In this document: positions 26,543 to 35,850 of the stretch, one piece after another
How the letters are laid out: each line of letters opens with the position of its first letter
How positions within the stretch are numbered: position 1 is the stretch's first letter
Origin: Dyella thiooxydans
GTDB taxonomy: Bacteria; Pseudomonadota; Gammaproteobacteria; Xanthomonadales; Rhodanobacteraceae
Length of the DNA: 64,000 nucleotides
Direction of reading: 5' to 3'
Assembly: GCF_001641285.1 (NCBI RefSeq)
Contig: NZ_CP014841.1
Coordinates: 1,364,001 to 1,428,000, forward strand
The notes under the pieces: generated by a model
The model's database searches: none
What the model saw: the letters and a program-made list of their open reading frames with translations, nothing else
Told to the model about the DNA's origin: nothing
Translations under genes and position numbers: made by a program

Positions 26543-27631
26543 ATGACGCCCCCCCTGCACCGGATGCTTTCCGTTCCATTCGCCGGCATGCTCGCGCTGG
26601 CTGCCGCCGCAGCCCACGCGCAGAACCCGGATCCGATGGACATCCGCGCCTGCACGGCGATCGAAAGCGACTCCCAGCGACTGGCGTGCTACGACCGCGC
26701 CACCGGCCGCGACAACCTGCCGATCGCGCAGAAGCACGGGAACCCCGACGACGTCGCGCTGTTCGCCCGGGATACAGGCAGGAAGCCCGATGACGGCAAC
26801 TCCGTGGCCGCCCCCCTGTCGCTGCTCGACTCGCGCTGGGAACTGGCACCGGAAGCCAAGCTCGGCACCTTCAACATCCGGGGCTACAAGCCGGTGTACG
26901 TCATGCCGATCTTCGCCACCAGCAACCAGAACGACCGCCCGACCAGTCCGAACCCCGTGAACACGGTGTCGGCGCCGATCGCCCTGCAGAACGCCGAAAT
27001 GAAGTTCCAGCTCAGCCTCAAGACCAAGGTCGCGCAGGACGTCTTTGGCGATGCGGGCGGCGACGTCTGGGTCGGCTACACCCAGTCCTCGCACTGGCAG
27101 GTCTACAACAGCAGACTCTCCCGCCCGTTCCGCGAGACCAACTACGAACCGGAAGCGATGCTGGTGTTCGACACGCACTACGACGTGCTCGGCTGGCAGG
27201 GCCGGCTGCTCGGCATCGGCTTCGACCACCAGTCCAATGGCCGTTCCAACCCGATGTCGCGCAGCTGGAACCGGGTGATCGCCGATGTCGGCTTAGAGCG
27301 ACCCGGCTGGACCGTGATGATCCGCCCGTGGTGGCGGATCCCGGAGAGCGCGGCGGACGACAACAATCCCGACATCAGCGACTACATGGGACGCGCCGAG
27401 GCGCAGATCGTGCACGAGTGGCACGGGCAGGAATTCGGGCTGCTGCTGCGACACTCGCTGCGCGGCGGCAGCCGCAGCCACGGCGCGGGCAAGTTCACCT
27501 GGAGCTTTCCGGTCGCCGGCAACCTGCGCGGCTACATGGAACTGTTCAAGGGATACGGCGAGAGCATGATCGACTACAACCACAACGCCACCTATCTCGG
27601 CCTGGGCGTGTCGCTGCTCGACTGGTATTGA
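26543..27631 (+). CDS. pldA: Outer-membrane phospholipase A
   Basis: A 362-residue OMPLA-family enzyme that hydrolyses misplaced phospholipids in the outer leaflet. A signal peptide covers residues 1-26. A roughly 65-residue cysteine-containing segment (MDIRACTAIESDSQRLACYD) precedes the barrel, an extra N-terminal part compared with the 289-residue E. coli protein. The active site is in GFDHQSNGRSNPMSRSWNR (His229, Ser231), and the Asn/Gly-rich HNATYLGLGVSLLDWY ends the barrel. A bidirectional terminator separates it from slyD. Confidence 0.92.
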   Translation: MTPPLHRMLSVPFAGMLALAAAAAHAQNPDPMDIRACTAIESDSQRLACYDRATGRDNLPIAQKHGNPDDVALFARDTGRKPDDGNSVAAPLSLLDSRWELAPEAKLGTFNIRGYKPVYVMPIFATSNQNDRPTSPNPVNTVSAPIALQNAEMKFQLSLKTKVAQDVFGDAGGDVWVGYTQSSHWQVYNSRLSRPFRETNYEPEAMLVFDTHYDVLGWQGRLLGIGFDHQSNGRSNPMSRSWNRVIADVGLERPGWTVMIRPWWRIPESAADDNNPDISDYMGRAEAQIVHEWHGQEFGLLLRHSLRGGSRSHGAGKFTWSFPVAGNLRGYMELFKGYGESMIDYNHNATYLGLGVSLLDWY

Positions 27632-27652
27632 GCATTGCGTCGAGCGCAAAAG

Positions 27653-27681
27653 AAAACGCCGCCCGATGGGCGGCGTTTTTA
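27653..27681. terminator. Bidirectional terminator between pldA and slyD
   Basis: AACGCCGCCC pairs with GGGCGGCGTT across GAT, flanked by AAAA on the left and TTTA on the right, so it works in both directions for two convergent genes. Confidence 0.88.
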
Positions 27682-27702
27682 CTTCACCAGGACCGCAACG
27701 GC

Positions 27703-28185
27703 TCAGTGGTGATGGCCGCCCGGACCATGCACGTGACCGTGCTGCTGTTCCTCGGCGGTCGCCTCGCGCACCTCGGTCACCTGCACGTCGAAATGCAGGG
27801 TCTGGCCGGCCAGCGGATGGTTGCCGTCGATATGCACCACGCCGTCCTCGATCCTGGTCACGGTGACGTTGATCACGCCCTGCGGGCCGCGCCCCTGGAA
27901 CTGCATGCCGGGCTGGATGTCCTCCACGCCCTGGAAAGCCTCGCGCGGCACCTGCTGCTCGAGCTCGGCGTGACGCACGCCGTAGCCCTCTTCCGGCGCC
28001 ACGTCGACCTTGAACTGGTCGCCGACGGTACGGCCAGCCATCTCCTTCTCCAGGCCGGGGACGATCTGGCCGACGCCATGCAGATAGGTGAGCGGCTCGC
28101 GACCCGCCGAGCTGTCGATCACGGTGCCCTGGTCATCGGTCAGCGTGTAGTGGAAGGAGACGACGGTCTGGTCGGCAATCTGCAT
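27703..28185 (-). CDS. slyD: SlyD-type FKBP peptidyl-prolyl isomerase
   Basis: A 160-residue FKBP with the inserted-in-flap chaperone domain typical of SlyD. It shows VVSFHYTLTDDQGTVIDSS, YLHGVGQIVPGLEKEM and EEGYGVRHAELEQQVPREAF, then a His-rich metal-binding tail (GHVHGPGGHHH), shorter than that of E. coli SlyD. It catalyses proline isomerisation, has chaperone activity and may supply Ni or Zn. The start MQIADQTVV is at 28185. Confidence 0.93.
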   Translation of the reverse strand: MQIADQTVVSFHYTLTDDQGTVIDSSAGREPLTYLHGVGQIVPGLEKEMAGRTVGDQFKVDVAPEEGYGVRHAELEQQVPREAFQGVEDIQPGMQFQGRGPQGVINVTVTRIEDGVVHIDGNHPLAGQTLHFDVQVTEVREATAEEQQHGHVHGPGGHHH

Positions 28186-28302
28186 GAGGCTCTCGCATTG
28201 AAGTGAAAAAGTGGCGCCGGAACGATGGCGCGAGGCGCAAAGCCTAACAGATCGGCGTGATCCACCCTGTACAGCGCCGGCCGGATGCCCATACTGACGG
28301 GC

Positions 28303-29847
28303 ATGCATCGATACCCTTGGCCGATCACCGCCCTGCTCTTCCTCGCCCTCTGTCCAGCCCTCGCGCTTGCCGCCGCCCCGTCTGCCCCGTCTCCGGCGAC
28401 GCCCGCCGCGACGCCCACGGAGCTTGCCAGTCGCATCGACGCGCTGATCGACGCGCCTCGCTTCGGCGGCGCGGACTGGGGTATCGAAATCGTCTCGCTG
28501 GACAGCGGCCACACGCTGTACGCGCACCAGCCCGAGCGGCTGCTGGAACCGGCATCCACCGCCAAGCTGTTCACTGCCGCGCTGGTGCTGGAGAAGCTCG
28601 GGGCAGACGGACACACGAGCACCCGCCTGCTCGCCCGCGGCCCGGTCGTCCGCGGCCGCCTGCACGGTCCGCTGGTGCTCTACGGCATGGGCGATCCGAC
28701 GCTGGGCACGGAAGACAGCACCGACTGGGCCGATCACCTGGCGACGACGCTTGTCGAGCGGGGGATCCGCAGGATCGATGGCGACCTGATCGCCGACGAC
28801 ACCTATTTCCAGGGGCCGCCGATCGGCGCCGGCTGGGAGGTGGGCGACCTGCTCGGCGCCTTTGCCGTGCCTGCCGCCGCACTCAGCGTGCAGGAGAACG
28901 CCGCCTGGCTGACCATCACGCCCGGAACCGCCGCCGGCGATGCGGCCGAAGTGGTGCTGGACCCGCCCTTCGCGATTCCAGACATGAGCAGCCGCGTGCT
29001 CACCACGGCCGCGGGCAGCCCGCCCGACATCAACCTCTACCGTGCGCCGGGCAGCGACACGCTCTACGCCTTCGGCTCCGTACCGACGGGCTCCGCGACG
29101 ATGCGCTACCACCTGGCGATGACCGATCCGGCGCGCGTTGCCGGCGAGCTGCTGCGCAATGCCCTGGCCCGCCACGGCATCACCCTGCACGGCCGCGTGC
29201 AGGTGCTGCACTGGCCCGAAGAGGACGGCGCCTACCTTGCCGGCGCCGTCGAGCTCGGCCGCGTGGAATCGCCGACGTACGGCGCGATCCTCGAGCGCGG
29301 GCTCAAGCGCTCGCAGAACCTCTACCTGCAGAACCTGCTGCAGCTGGCCGGCGTACAGGCCCGAGCCCAGGCCATCGCCGACGGTACCGCGCCCGACGGT
29401 TTCCTCGGTTCCAGCGCCTGGGGGCTGCGCGCACTCGACGCCCTGCTGAAGGAGATCGGCATCGCCCCCACGCAGGCGCGGCTCACCGAAGGCAGCGGAC
29501 TGTCGCGGCAGAACCTGGTCACCGCATCGGCCCTGGTGCGGCTGCTGCAGTACATGGCGACCCGACCCTACGCAGCCACCCTGCATGACGACCTGCCGGT
29601 GGCCGGCGTCGATGGCTCGCTGATAGCGCGCATGCGCGGCACGCCGGCCGAGGGCGAAGTACACGCCAAGACCGGCTCGATGACCGGGGTGAGCGCACTG
29701 GCGGGCTATGTGACCAGCGCGGGCGGCGAGCACCTGGCGTTCGCGGCGATCATCAACCACGACGTGCCACCAGAAGGCGCGGCTTCACCCAGCCACACGC
29801 TGGATGCCATTGCCGAACTGCTGGCGAACTACCGCGGGCGCCCCTGA
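28303..29847 (+). CDS. dacB: DacB/PBP4, D-alanyl-D-alanine carboxypeptidase/endopeptidase
   Basis: A 514-residue class C low-molecular-weight penicillin-binding protein that trims and cleaves peptidoglycan peptides in the periplasm. Signal peptide at residues 1-24. Active-site motifs: PASTAKLF (SxxK), KRSQNLYLQNL (SxN), and HAKTGSMTG (KTG), with the inserted domain between the first two as in PBP4. An ATG at 28285 would add six residues; neither has a strong ribosome site. It converges on the glutathione peroxidase gene with four bases between. Confidence 0.93.
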   Translation: MHRYPWPITALLFLALCPALALAAAPSAPSPATPAATPTELASRIDALIDAPRFGGADWGIEIVSLDSGHTLYAHQPERLLEPASTAKLFTAALVLEKLGADGHTSTRLLARGPVVRGRLHGPLVLYGMGDPTLGTEDSTDWADHLATTLVERGIRRIDGDLIADDTYFQGPPIGAGWEVGDLLGAFAVPAAALSVQENAAWLTITPGTAAGDAAEVVLDPPFAIPDMSSRVLTTAAGSPPDINLYRAPGSDTLYAFGSVPTGSATMRYHLAMTDPARVAGELLRNALARHGITLHGRVQVLHWPEEDGAYLAGAVELGRVESPTYGAILERGLKRSQNLYLQNLLQLAGVQARAQAIADGTAPDGFLGSSAWGLRALDALLKEIGIAPTQARLTEGSGLSRQNLVTASALVRLLQYMATRPYAATLHDDLPVAGVDGSLIARMRGTPAEGEVHAKTGSMTGVSALAGYVTSAGGEHLAFAAIINHDVPPEGAASPSHTLDAIAELLANYRGRP

Positions 29848-29851
29848 GCGG

Positions 29852-30334
29852 TCAGCCCAGCCGCGACTCGATCTCTTTCGCGATCTTCTCCGGCGTGTCG
29901 GTCGGCGCATAGCGGCGAACCACCTGCCCCTCGGCATCGACCAGGAACTTGGTGAAGTTCCACTTGATCGCCTCGCTGCCGAGGATGCCCTTGCCTTCCT
30001 GCTTCAGCCACTTGTAGAGGGGATCGGCGCCTTCGCCATTCACCTCGATCTTGGCGAACATGGGAAAGCTGACCTCGTAGCGGGTACTGCAGAACTGGCG
30101 GATTTCCGCCTCGTCGCCCGGTTCCTGGTGGCCGAACTGGTCGCAGGGAAATCCCAGCACCACCAGCCCGCGCTCGCGCAGGCGCCGCCAGACCGCTTCC
30201 AGCCCCTGGTACTGCGGCGTGAATCCGCATCGCGAGGCCACGTTCACCACCAGCAGCGTCTTGCCGCGGAACTCGGCGAGCGCGCGCTCGTTGCCATCGA
30301 TGTCGCGGGCGCTGAAGTCGTAGATCGTGGTCAT
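29852..30334 (-). CDS. Glutathione/thioredoxin peroxidase, BtuE-like
   Basis: A 160-residue GPx-family enzyme that reduces organic and hydrogen peroxides. The catalytic Cys36 is in NVASRCGFTPQY, with Gln/Trp partners in GFPCDQFGHQEPG and KWNFTKFLVD; the Cys in FPCDQF fits the thioredoxin-dependent two-Cys mechanism common in bacteria. It is a stand-alone minus-strand gene. Confidence 0.93.
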   Translation of the reverse strand: MTTIYDFSARDIDGNERALAEFRGKTLLVVNVASRCGFTPQYQGLEAVWRRLRERGLVVLGFPCDQFGHQEPGDEAEIRQFCSTRYEVSFPMFAKIEVNGEGADPLYKWLKQEGKGILGSEAIKWNFTKFLVDAEGQVVRRYAPTDTPEKIAKEIESRLG

Positions 30335-30481
30335 GTCGGATCCGGCGTCGGAAAAGGCGTCAAGCGTGCGCCGAGGGCCCGTTCGTGCGCAAGCAGCGAC
30401 ATATGCATATGAGAAATCGCCAGATCCCCCGCTCCTGCGCGCGGGCTATCGTGCCCGCACTTTCGTCCGAGGCGATCCACG

Positions 30482-30601
30482 ATGTCCCTGCTGCTCTCCA
30501 GCCTGATGGCGCTGGGCACGCTACTGCTGCTCGCCTGGCCCGGCCTGAAACGGTTTGCGGGCGACGCGGGCTGCGCGCGCAGGCATGACTCAGCCCGCTG
30601 A
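30482..30601 (+). CDS. Possible 39-residue single-helix membrane peptide
   Basis: An ORF starting [17 protein letters not shown] is followed by a basic tail ([15 protein letters not shown]). It would be a one-helix small membrane protein; TCCACG rather than a clear ribosome site precedes it, and it overlaps the end of pncB on the other strand by 12 bases. The rest of the 255-base gap between the peroxidase and pncB holds nothing recognisable. Coding status is uncertain. Confidence 0.3.
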   Translation: MSLLLSSLMALGTLLLLAWPGLKRFAGDAGCARRHDSAR

Positions 30602-31777
30602 TTCGGCGGGAATCTCGAATACCTGCCGCAGGTAGGTGACGTAGGCGGGGTCGTCGCACATGTTCTTGCCGGGACTGTCGCTGAGCTTGGCGACCGGCTG
30701 GCCGTTGCAGCGGACCATCTTGATCACGATCTGCAGCGGCGTCGGACCGACGTCGTTGGTCAGGTTGGTGCCCACGCCGAACGCGAGCTGGCAGCGCCCC
30801 TGGAAGTGCGCGTAGAGCTTCATCACCTGCGGGATATCGAGGCCGTCGCTGAATACCAGGATCTTGCCGCGCGGGTCGACACGGTTGGCGCGGTAGTGCG
30901 CCAGCACCCGCTCGCCCCAGGCGAACGGATCGCCGGAATCGTGGCGGGTGCCGTCGAACAGCTTGCAGAAGTACATGTCGAAGTCGCGCAGGAATGCATT
31001 GAGCCCGTAGACGTCCGACAGCGCGATGCCGAGATCGCCCCGATATTCGCGCGCCCACGCCTCCAGTGCTGCCACCTGCGAATCGCGCAGACGGGGGCCC
31101 AGCGCCTGGTGGGCCTGCAGGTACTCGTGCGCCAGGGTGCCCAGCGGGATCAGTCCCAGCTCGCGCGCCAACGCCACGTTGCTGGTACCGGCCAGTTGCG
31201 GCCCCAGCCGGTCGCGCAGCGCAGTCACCACCTCCCGGTGCCAGTCCCGCGAGAAGCGGCGGCGCGTGCCGTAGTCCGCGATGCGGCAATCGGCATAGCC
31301 CGGGGTGTCGTGCAACAGCGTGATCTTGGCCGCCAGCCGCTCGCGGCCGGTCGACAGATCAATGCCCGGCTGCGTGTTGCGGAAGTACACCTCGTTGATG
31401 ATCGCCAGCAGCGGCACTTCGAACAGGATGGTGTGCAGCCACGGGCCGCGGATATGGATCTCGATCTCCCCCGGCGCCTCGGGCGAAGGCCCGAGCTCGA
31501 CGTACTTGGTGTTGAGCCGGAACAGCCCGAGGAAGTCGACGAAGTCGCTCTTGATGTAGCGCAAGCCACGCAAGTACTGGAGCTCGTCCTCGTCGAAGCG
31601 CAGCTGGCACAGCGTCTCCAGTTCGCTGCGGATCTCGTCCAGGTACGGCACCAGATCCACGCCTGGCGTGCGGCATTTGAAGCGGTACTCCGCGTGTGCG
31701 CCCGGGTACTGGTGCAGCACCACCTGCATCATCGAGAACTTGTACAGGTCGGTGTCGAGCAGCGAGCGGATGATCAT
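30590..31777 (-). CDS. pncB: Nicotinate phosphoribosyltransferase
   Basis: A 395-residue enzyme that joins nicotinate and PRPP, with ATP, to make nicotinate mononucleotide for NAD salvage. Visible signatures: [59 protein letters not shown] and [14 protein letters not shown]. The phospho-His site lies in the [10 protein letters not shown] region. A terminator sits about 80 bases before its start, so it has its own promoter in that short gap. Confidence 0.95.
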   Translation of the reverse strand: MIIRSLLDTDLYKFSMMQVVLHQYPGAHAEYRFKCRTPGVDLVPYLDEIRSELETLCQLRFDEDELQYLRGLRYIKSDFVDFLGLFRLNTKYVELGPSPEAPGEIEIHIRGPWLHTILFEVPLLAIINEVYFRNTQPGIDLSTGRERLAAKITLLHDTPGYADCRIADYGTRRRFSRDWHREVVTALRDRLGPQLAGTSNVALARELGLIPLGTLAHEYLQAHQALGPRLRDSQVAALEAWAREYRGDLGIALSDVYGLNAFLRDFDMYFCKLFDGTRHDSGDPFAWGERVLAHYRANRVDPRGKILVFSDGLDIPQVMKLYAHFQGRCQLAFGVGTNLTNDVGPTPLQIVIKMVRCNGQPVAKLSDSPGKNMCDDPAYVTYLRQVFEIPAESAG

Positions 31778-31855
31778 CGCCAGATCCGTGGGTGGGGTGC
31801 AGACATTATCGGTGCGAACGAAGGCGCACCGCGAACCTGGCCCGGAAGACGGGCA

Positions 31856-31900
31856 TAAAAAAACCCCGGAGCGCCAGGGGAGGGGCGGGCCGGGGTTTGT
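31856..31900 (-). terminator. Intrinsic terminator on the minus strand upstream of pncB
   Basis: On the minus strand AAACCCCGG pairs with CCGGGGTTT over about 20 bases and is followed by TTTTATG, a strong U-run. It ends whatever is transcribed from about 32.1 kb leftward: the aminopeptidase mRNA or a separate RNA. Confidence 0.75.
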
Positions 31901-31902
31901 CA

Positions 31903-32075
31903 GGTCGGCGATCCGGGGGAGGAAGGGGCCGACCCCTCAGCGGTCCGTTGTTCTGGCCCGCCTCTTGTCGCCGTCTCGGCGATACGACCCATTAGTGTGG
32001 CTGCCCCCTTTGAAGTTCAAGGCAGCCGCAGCCAGAAAAAGGCATTCGTTCAGCTTCCTCCGGCCGATGTCACGA
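31903..32075. ncRNA. Candidate structured non-coding RNA between the aminopeptidase gene and pncB
   Basis: No credible ORF lies in 31778-32101. The stretch has a long-range pairing (GGAGGAAG near 31918 with CTTCCTCC near 32055), a hairpin GGCTGCC/GGCAGCC (31999-32005 with 32021-32027) whose loop carries CTTTGAAGTTCAAGG, and a hairpin TCGCCG/CGGCGA near 31970-31984. The minus strand is favoured because a U-run terminator follows at 31856-31900, giving an RNA of about 200 bases. On the plus strand the CCCCCTTTGAAGTTCAAGG hairpin recalls the 3'-side hairpin of 6S RNA, but the usual zapA/ygfA neighbours are absent. Confidence 0.35.
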
Positions 32076-32101
32076 AAGCCCTGGGAGATCAATCCATTGG
32101 G

Positions 32102-33208
32102 TCACCGAGACAACCCGGGGCTTACCGCTTCACCGGCCTCCGGGGCGGCCCCTTTCGGAAGCAGCGCCTCGAGTCTGGCCTGACGCTGCGCCGGTGCCAG
32201 GCGCCCCATCGCGGCCACCGCCTGGTAGAACGCCGGCCACTGGCGGTCCACCTGCGAGAACAACGCCGCGAAGGCACCGGTCCACCGGTCGTAAAGACCG
32301 AACGGCAGCAGCCGGGCGTTGTTGATCGGCGCGGCCACCCAGGCGTCGTAGCGATGGTCGCCCGGGAAGTCGCGATCGCGCCACGCAGCGTAGTCCCGCC
32401 GGAACGCCGCGATGTCGGCCTGCTTGCGCCGCTCCATCGCCTCGGCGTCGCCCGGACGCGCATAGTCCTGCCGCAGGCGCTCGCGCAGGCCCAGCACCAG
32501 CGCGGTGAAGCCGTGCTCCATCGCCTGCTCGCGACCATCCGGCGGCGGCAGGCCGCGGGACGCACGCCACTGGCGCAGCCCCTCGTGCTCGACGAAGGTG
32601 GCGAACGACTCGTTGAACGCCGTGTCCCCCTTCACGTAGACCTGCTGGTGCGCCAGTTCGTGGAACAGCGTGCCGGCCAGTTCGTCGTCGTCCCAGCGCA
32701 TCATCGAGCTGAGGATGGGATCGGCGAACCAGCCCAGGGTCGAATAGGCCGGCACCGGCGACAGCCACACGTCCAGTCCCTGCTTCCTCAGCATCGCCGC
32801 GCGCTGTTGCGCCAGCGCCTCACGGAAGTAGCCGCGGTAGGCCACGCACCCGGCGATGGGGAAACACTGCGGCACAGCTTCCACCGAGAAGCGTGGTGCG
32901 GCGAAAACGTTCCAGGCCACATAGGGCCGGTCCAGTGCCACGTAGCTGGTGTAGCTGCGGTTGTCCGGCAGGTCGAGATGCTCCGAAGCGAAGCGACGCG
33001 CCTGCCCGGCCAGATCCAGGCGCCGCGCCAGCGCAGGCGGTGTGCGCGGATCCTCCAGCACCTCCGGAATCGACCGGCGTGCGAGCAGCAGCGCCGCCTC
33101 GCCATGCGCCACGTGACCGTAGTAGCGGACGGTGGCGCAGCCGCCCAGGAGCACCGCCAGCCCCATGCCTGCCAGGTACCGGCAGGCCGCCGTCCACCAG
33201 CGCCCCAT
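32102..33208 (-). CDS. PF10023 aminopeptidase-family lipoprotein
   Basis: A 368-residue predicted zinc aminopeptidase of the family annotated simply as aminopeptidase (PF10023). It begins with a lipoprotein signal peptide ending in LLGGC (Cys24 or nearby), and has the zinc motif ELAGTLFHELAHQQVYVKG, with FNESFATFVEHEGLRQW supplying the third ligand Glu. It should act in the periplasm anchored to a membrane. The lipoprotein gene downstream in the same orientation at 33242 is 33 bases upstream of its start, so the two are probably one transcript. Confidence 0.87.
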   Translation of the reverse strand: MGRWWTAACRYLAGMGLAVLLGGCATVRYYGHVAHGEAALLLARRSIPEVLEDPRTPPALARRLDLAGQARRFASEHLDLPDNRSYTSYVALDRPYVAWNVFAAPRFSVEAVPQCFPIAGCVAYRGYFREALAQQRAAMLRKQGLDVWLSPVPAYSTLGWFADPILSSMMRWDDDELAGTLFHELAHQQVYVKGDTAFNESFATFVEHEGLRQWRASRGLPPPDGREQAMEHGFTALVLGLRERLRQDYARPGDAEAMERRKQADIAAFRRDYAAWRDRDFPGDHRYDAWVAAPINNARLLPFGLYDRWTGAFAALFSQVDRQWPAFYQAVAAMGRLAPAQRQARLEALLPKGAAPEAGEAVSPGLSR

Positions 33209-33241
33209 CAGGGCAGCGGCACCAGAGGTGCCGATATCGCC

Positions 33242-33682
33242 TTAGCGATGACGCTCATCCGGGCTCCGCCGCCGCTCATGCTGCCCGCCCGAATCGTGGC
33301 TCCGCTGCGGTGGCCGGTAGGCGTGACCGCCGTTCGGATGTGGCGCATCGCGATGGCGATCCCCATCGTGGTCCCAGTGCCCGCGATGGTCATCACCCCG
33401 CCAGTGACGGTCGTCGCGATCGTCCCGCCAGTGACGGGAGCCGCCGTACCAGGTGGTGCCGATTCCCACCGTCACGCCACCCGGATAGTAGCCATAGGGG
33501 TAATCGTAATAGCCGTACCCGTAGGGCGCGTAATAGCCGTCGTCGTACACCCTGGTCGCGCGGCCGTAGTAGGCGCCGCCTCCGTCCGGCCCCCGGACAT
33601 AGCTGTAGTCCGGCGCCACGTAGCAGCCCGAAAGCAGCGAGGCCGCCCCGACCAGCACGATTCCCAGCAGCATCTTCCTCAT
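33242..33682 (-). CDS. Tyr/Gly- then His/Arg/Asp-rich lipoprotein
   Basis: A 146-residue lipoprotein with a clear GGAGG ahead of the ATG and a lipobox LLSGC (residues 16-20). The mature N-terminal half is rich in Tyr and Gly (YYAPYGYGYYDYPYGYY), followed by a charged part alternating His, Arg and Asp (WRDDRDDRHWRGDDHRGH). Such low-complexity envelope lipoproteins are common in this order; no function is known to me. Possible roles in metal binding or surface hydration are only guesses. Confidence 0.75.
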   Translation of the reverse strand: MRKMLLGIVLVGAASLLSGCYVAPDYSYVRGPDGGGAYYGRATRVYDDGYYAPYGYGYYDYPYGYYPGGVTVGIGTTWYGGSRHWRDDRDDRHWRGDDHRGHWDHDGDRHRDAPHPNGGHAYRPPQRSHDSGGQHERRRSPDERHR

Positions 33683-33786
33683 GACATGCCTCCGCGGACA
33701 CACCGCGCCGACTGCGCGGGAGCACCACGCTAGTCCGTGGCGCTGAATGCCTCCTGATCCAGCCAGGCCAGCGTCGGGCAAGCGAC

Positions 33787-34395
33787 TCACAGGCCGCCGG
33801 GCCGCAGCAGCGCCCCCATGAAATGCGAGAGCACGCGCGGCTCGATGATCAGGGTGAACGCCACACCGTAGGCCGCCCCCCACAGATGCGCGCTGTGGTT
33901 GACGTTGTCCTGGCCGCGCCGGTCCATGTAGATCGAATAGGCGGTGTAGAGCACCCCGTAGATGATCGCCGGCATCGGAATCACGAACACATAGATGCGC
34001 GCCCACGGCGCCAGCAGGATGAAGGCGAACAGCACCGCCGACACCGCTCCCGACGCGCCCAGGCTGCGGTACCGCGCGTTGCCCCGATTCTTCAGGTAGG
34101 TCGGCAGGATCGAGACCACCAGGCCGCCGATGTAGAACAGCACGAAACCCAGCGGACCGAGCCGGGCCGTAAAAAACTGCTCCATCAGCCGCCCGAAGAA
34201 GAACAGCGTCATCATGTTGAACAGCAGGTGCCCGAAGTCGGCATGCACCAGCCCGTAGGTGACCAGCCGGTAGTACTCGCGGCTGCGCTGGATCGCCGGC
34301 GGCCACAGCAGCAGGTCATCCATCAGCTTGCCGTTGTTGAGCGCCATGAAGGAGACCACGCAGGTCACGGCGAGGATGATGAGGGTGATCGTCAT
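33787..34395 (-). CDS. Rhomboid-family intramembrane serine protease
   Basis: A 202-residue six-helix membrane protein. It has HADFGHLLFNMMTLFFFG in the L1/H2 region, the catalytic Ser in RSLGASGAVSAVLF (GASG) and the catalytic His in NVNHSAHLWGAAYGVAF. It cleaves transmembrane substrates within the bilayer; the substrate is unknown. It is alone on the minus strand between the lipoprotein pair and the divergent PhzF gene. Confidence 0.9.
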   Translation of the reverse strand: MTITLIILAVTCVVSFMALNNGKLMDDLLLWPPAIQRSREYYRLVTYGLVHADFGHLLFNMMTLFFFGRLMEQFFTARLGPLGFVLFYIGGLVVSILPTYLKNRGNARYRSLGASGAVSAVLFAFILLAPWARIYVFVIPMPAIIYGVLYTAYSIYMDRRGQDNVNHSAHLWGAAYGVAFTLIIEPRVLSHFMGALLRPGGL

Positions 34396-34501
34396 GGGTT
34401 CCGTCTGTGGATGAAGCGACTCGCCATCTTGGCCGGAGCCGCGGCAGCTGTCGACCGCCCGCTATCATGAAGGGCTACCGCCCTTTCTTGCGCCGCCGAC
34501 G

Positions 34502-35389
34502 ATGACCGCATTCCGCTACCTGCACCTGGACGTGTTCGCCGCCCGCCGCGGCGGCGGCAATCACCTCGGCGTGGTGATCGACGCCAGCGGCTGGACCGAC
34601 GCCGCCATGCAGGCCTTCGCCCGCTGGACCAACCTGGTCGAGACCACCTTCCTGCTGCCGCCGGCCGATCCACGGGCCAGCTACCGCGTCCGGATGTTTA
34701 CCCCGCACAAGGAAATCGACTTCGCCGGCCATCCGAGCGTAGGTAGCGCGCACGCGGCGCTGACCTGCGGACTGATCGAACCGCACGACGGCCTGCTATG
34801 GCAGGAGTGCCGCGCAGGCGTACTGCCGATCCGGGTGGAAGACCACGACGGGCACCGTCAGTTGCTGCTTCGCTCGCCGCCAGCCGCGGTGCGCGAGTCC
34901 GGCGCCGATGCCCACCCACTGCTGCGCCCTGCCCTGGCCGGCGTGGCCAGCGGCCGGCTCGCGCCCGCACTGGTCGAGGGTGGACGCCGATGGTGGGTGG
35001 TCGAATGCGTGGACGAGGCTGCGTTGCGCCGATGGCAGCCGGATCACGCAGCGATCGGTGCGCTGGGCAAGGCCACCGACAGCATGGGCATATGCGCCTT
35101 CGCCCGCAGCGAAGCATCCGACCACCAGCTCGTGGTGCGCGCGCTGGCCTCGGGCGCCGGCATTACCGAGGACCCCGCCTCCGGTGCCGCCAACGGCCTG
35201 CTCGCCGCCTGGCTGGCCCAGGCCGAACCGTACGGCCCGCTGGCCCGCGGCTATGCAGTCAGCCAGGGGCGCGAGATCGGCTACGACGCGCGGCTGCTCG
35301 TGCGCATCGACGACGATGGCGCGGTGTGGGTCGGTGGCCGTACCAACACGGTCATCGACGGCCGCCTGCAGTGGGACGCCAACGCATGA
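34502..35389 (+). CDS. PhzF-family isomerase-like protein
   Basis: A 295-residue PhzF/YddE-fold protein (two diaminopimelate-epimerase-like halves). The conserved Glu is in [32 protein letters not shown] and [16 protein letters not shown] are signature loops. PhzF isomerises a phenazine precursor, but most homologues, including this one outside any phz cluster, have unknown substrates. Its stop overlaps the DUF188 gene by ATGA. Confidence 0.9.
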   Translation: MTAFRYLHLDVFAARRGGGNHLGVVIDASGWTDAAMQAFARWTNLVETTFLLPPADPRASYRVRMFTPHKEIDFAGHPSVGSAHAALTCGLIEPHDGLLWQECRAGVLPIRVEDHDGHRQLLLRSPPAAVRESGADAHPLLRPALAGVASGRLAPALVEGGRRWWVVECVDEAALRRWQPDHAAIGALGKATDSMGICAFARSEASDHQLVVRALASGAGITEDPASGAANGLLAAWLAQAEPYGPLARGYAVSQGREIGYDARLLVRIDDDGAVWVGGRTNTVIDGRLQWDANA

Positions 35390-35850
35390 GCGCGGCACAG
35401 ATCTGGGTGGACGCCGACGCCTGCCCGGTTCCGGTGAAGGAGATCCTGTTTCGCGCCGCCGAGCGCGCGCAGGTGCAGGTCACCCTGGTTGCCAACCAGT
35501 CCCTGCGCACTCCGCCCTCACGCTTCGTGCGCAGCCTGCAGGTGGCGGGCGGCTTCGACGTGGCGGACAACGAGATCGTGGCGCGGGTCGCCGCGGGCGA
35601 TCTGGTGGTGACGCAGGACATCCCGCTTGCTGCGCAGGTGCTCGAAAAGGGCGCGCAGGCGGTGAATCCGCGCGGGGTACCGTTCACCCCCGACAGCATC
35701 GCCCAGCAGCTGTCGATGCGTAACTTCATGGAGGAGTTGCGCGGCGCCGGGGTGGATACCGGCGGACCGCCCGCCTTCCATCCGCGCGACCGCCAGGCGT
35801 TCGCCAACCAGCTCGACATCTGGCTCAGCCGGCGGCCCCGGTCCGGGTAG
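35386..35850 (+). CDS. YaiI/YqxD-family (DUF188) protein
   Basis: A 154-residue protein of the UPF0178/DUF188 family, a PIN-like fold with conserved acidic residues: [16 protein letters not shown] at the start, [21 protein letters not shown], and [13 protein letters not shown] nuclease role has been suggested for the fold, but none is proven. The coding sequence overlaps PhzF by four bases. Its TAG stop lies inside the left arm of a REP doublet. Confidence 0.9.
   Translation: MSAAQIWVDADACPVPVKEILFRAAERAQVQVTLVANQSLRTPPSRFVRSLQVAGGFDVADNEIVARVAAGDLVVTQDIPLAAQVLEKGAQAVNPRGVPFTPDSIAQQLSMRNFMEELRGAGVDTGGPPAFHPRDRQAFANQLDIWLSRRPRSG

Noticed and set aside
31900-32080. 6S RNA on the plus strand
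   Set aside because: Only one hairpin resembles 6S; the flanking zapA and ygfA genes are missing, no plus-strand terminator is visible and the U-run terminator is on the minus strand. Kept only as a generic structured-RNA candidate.
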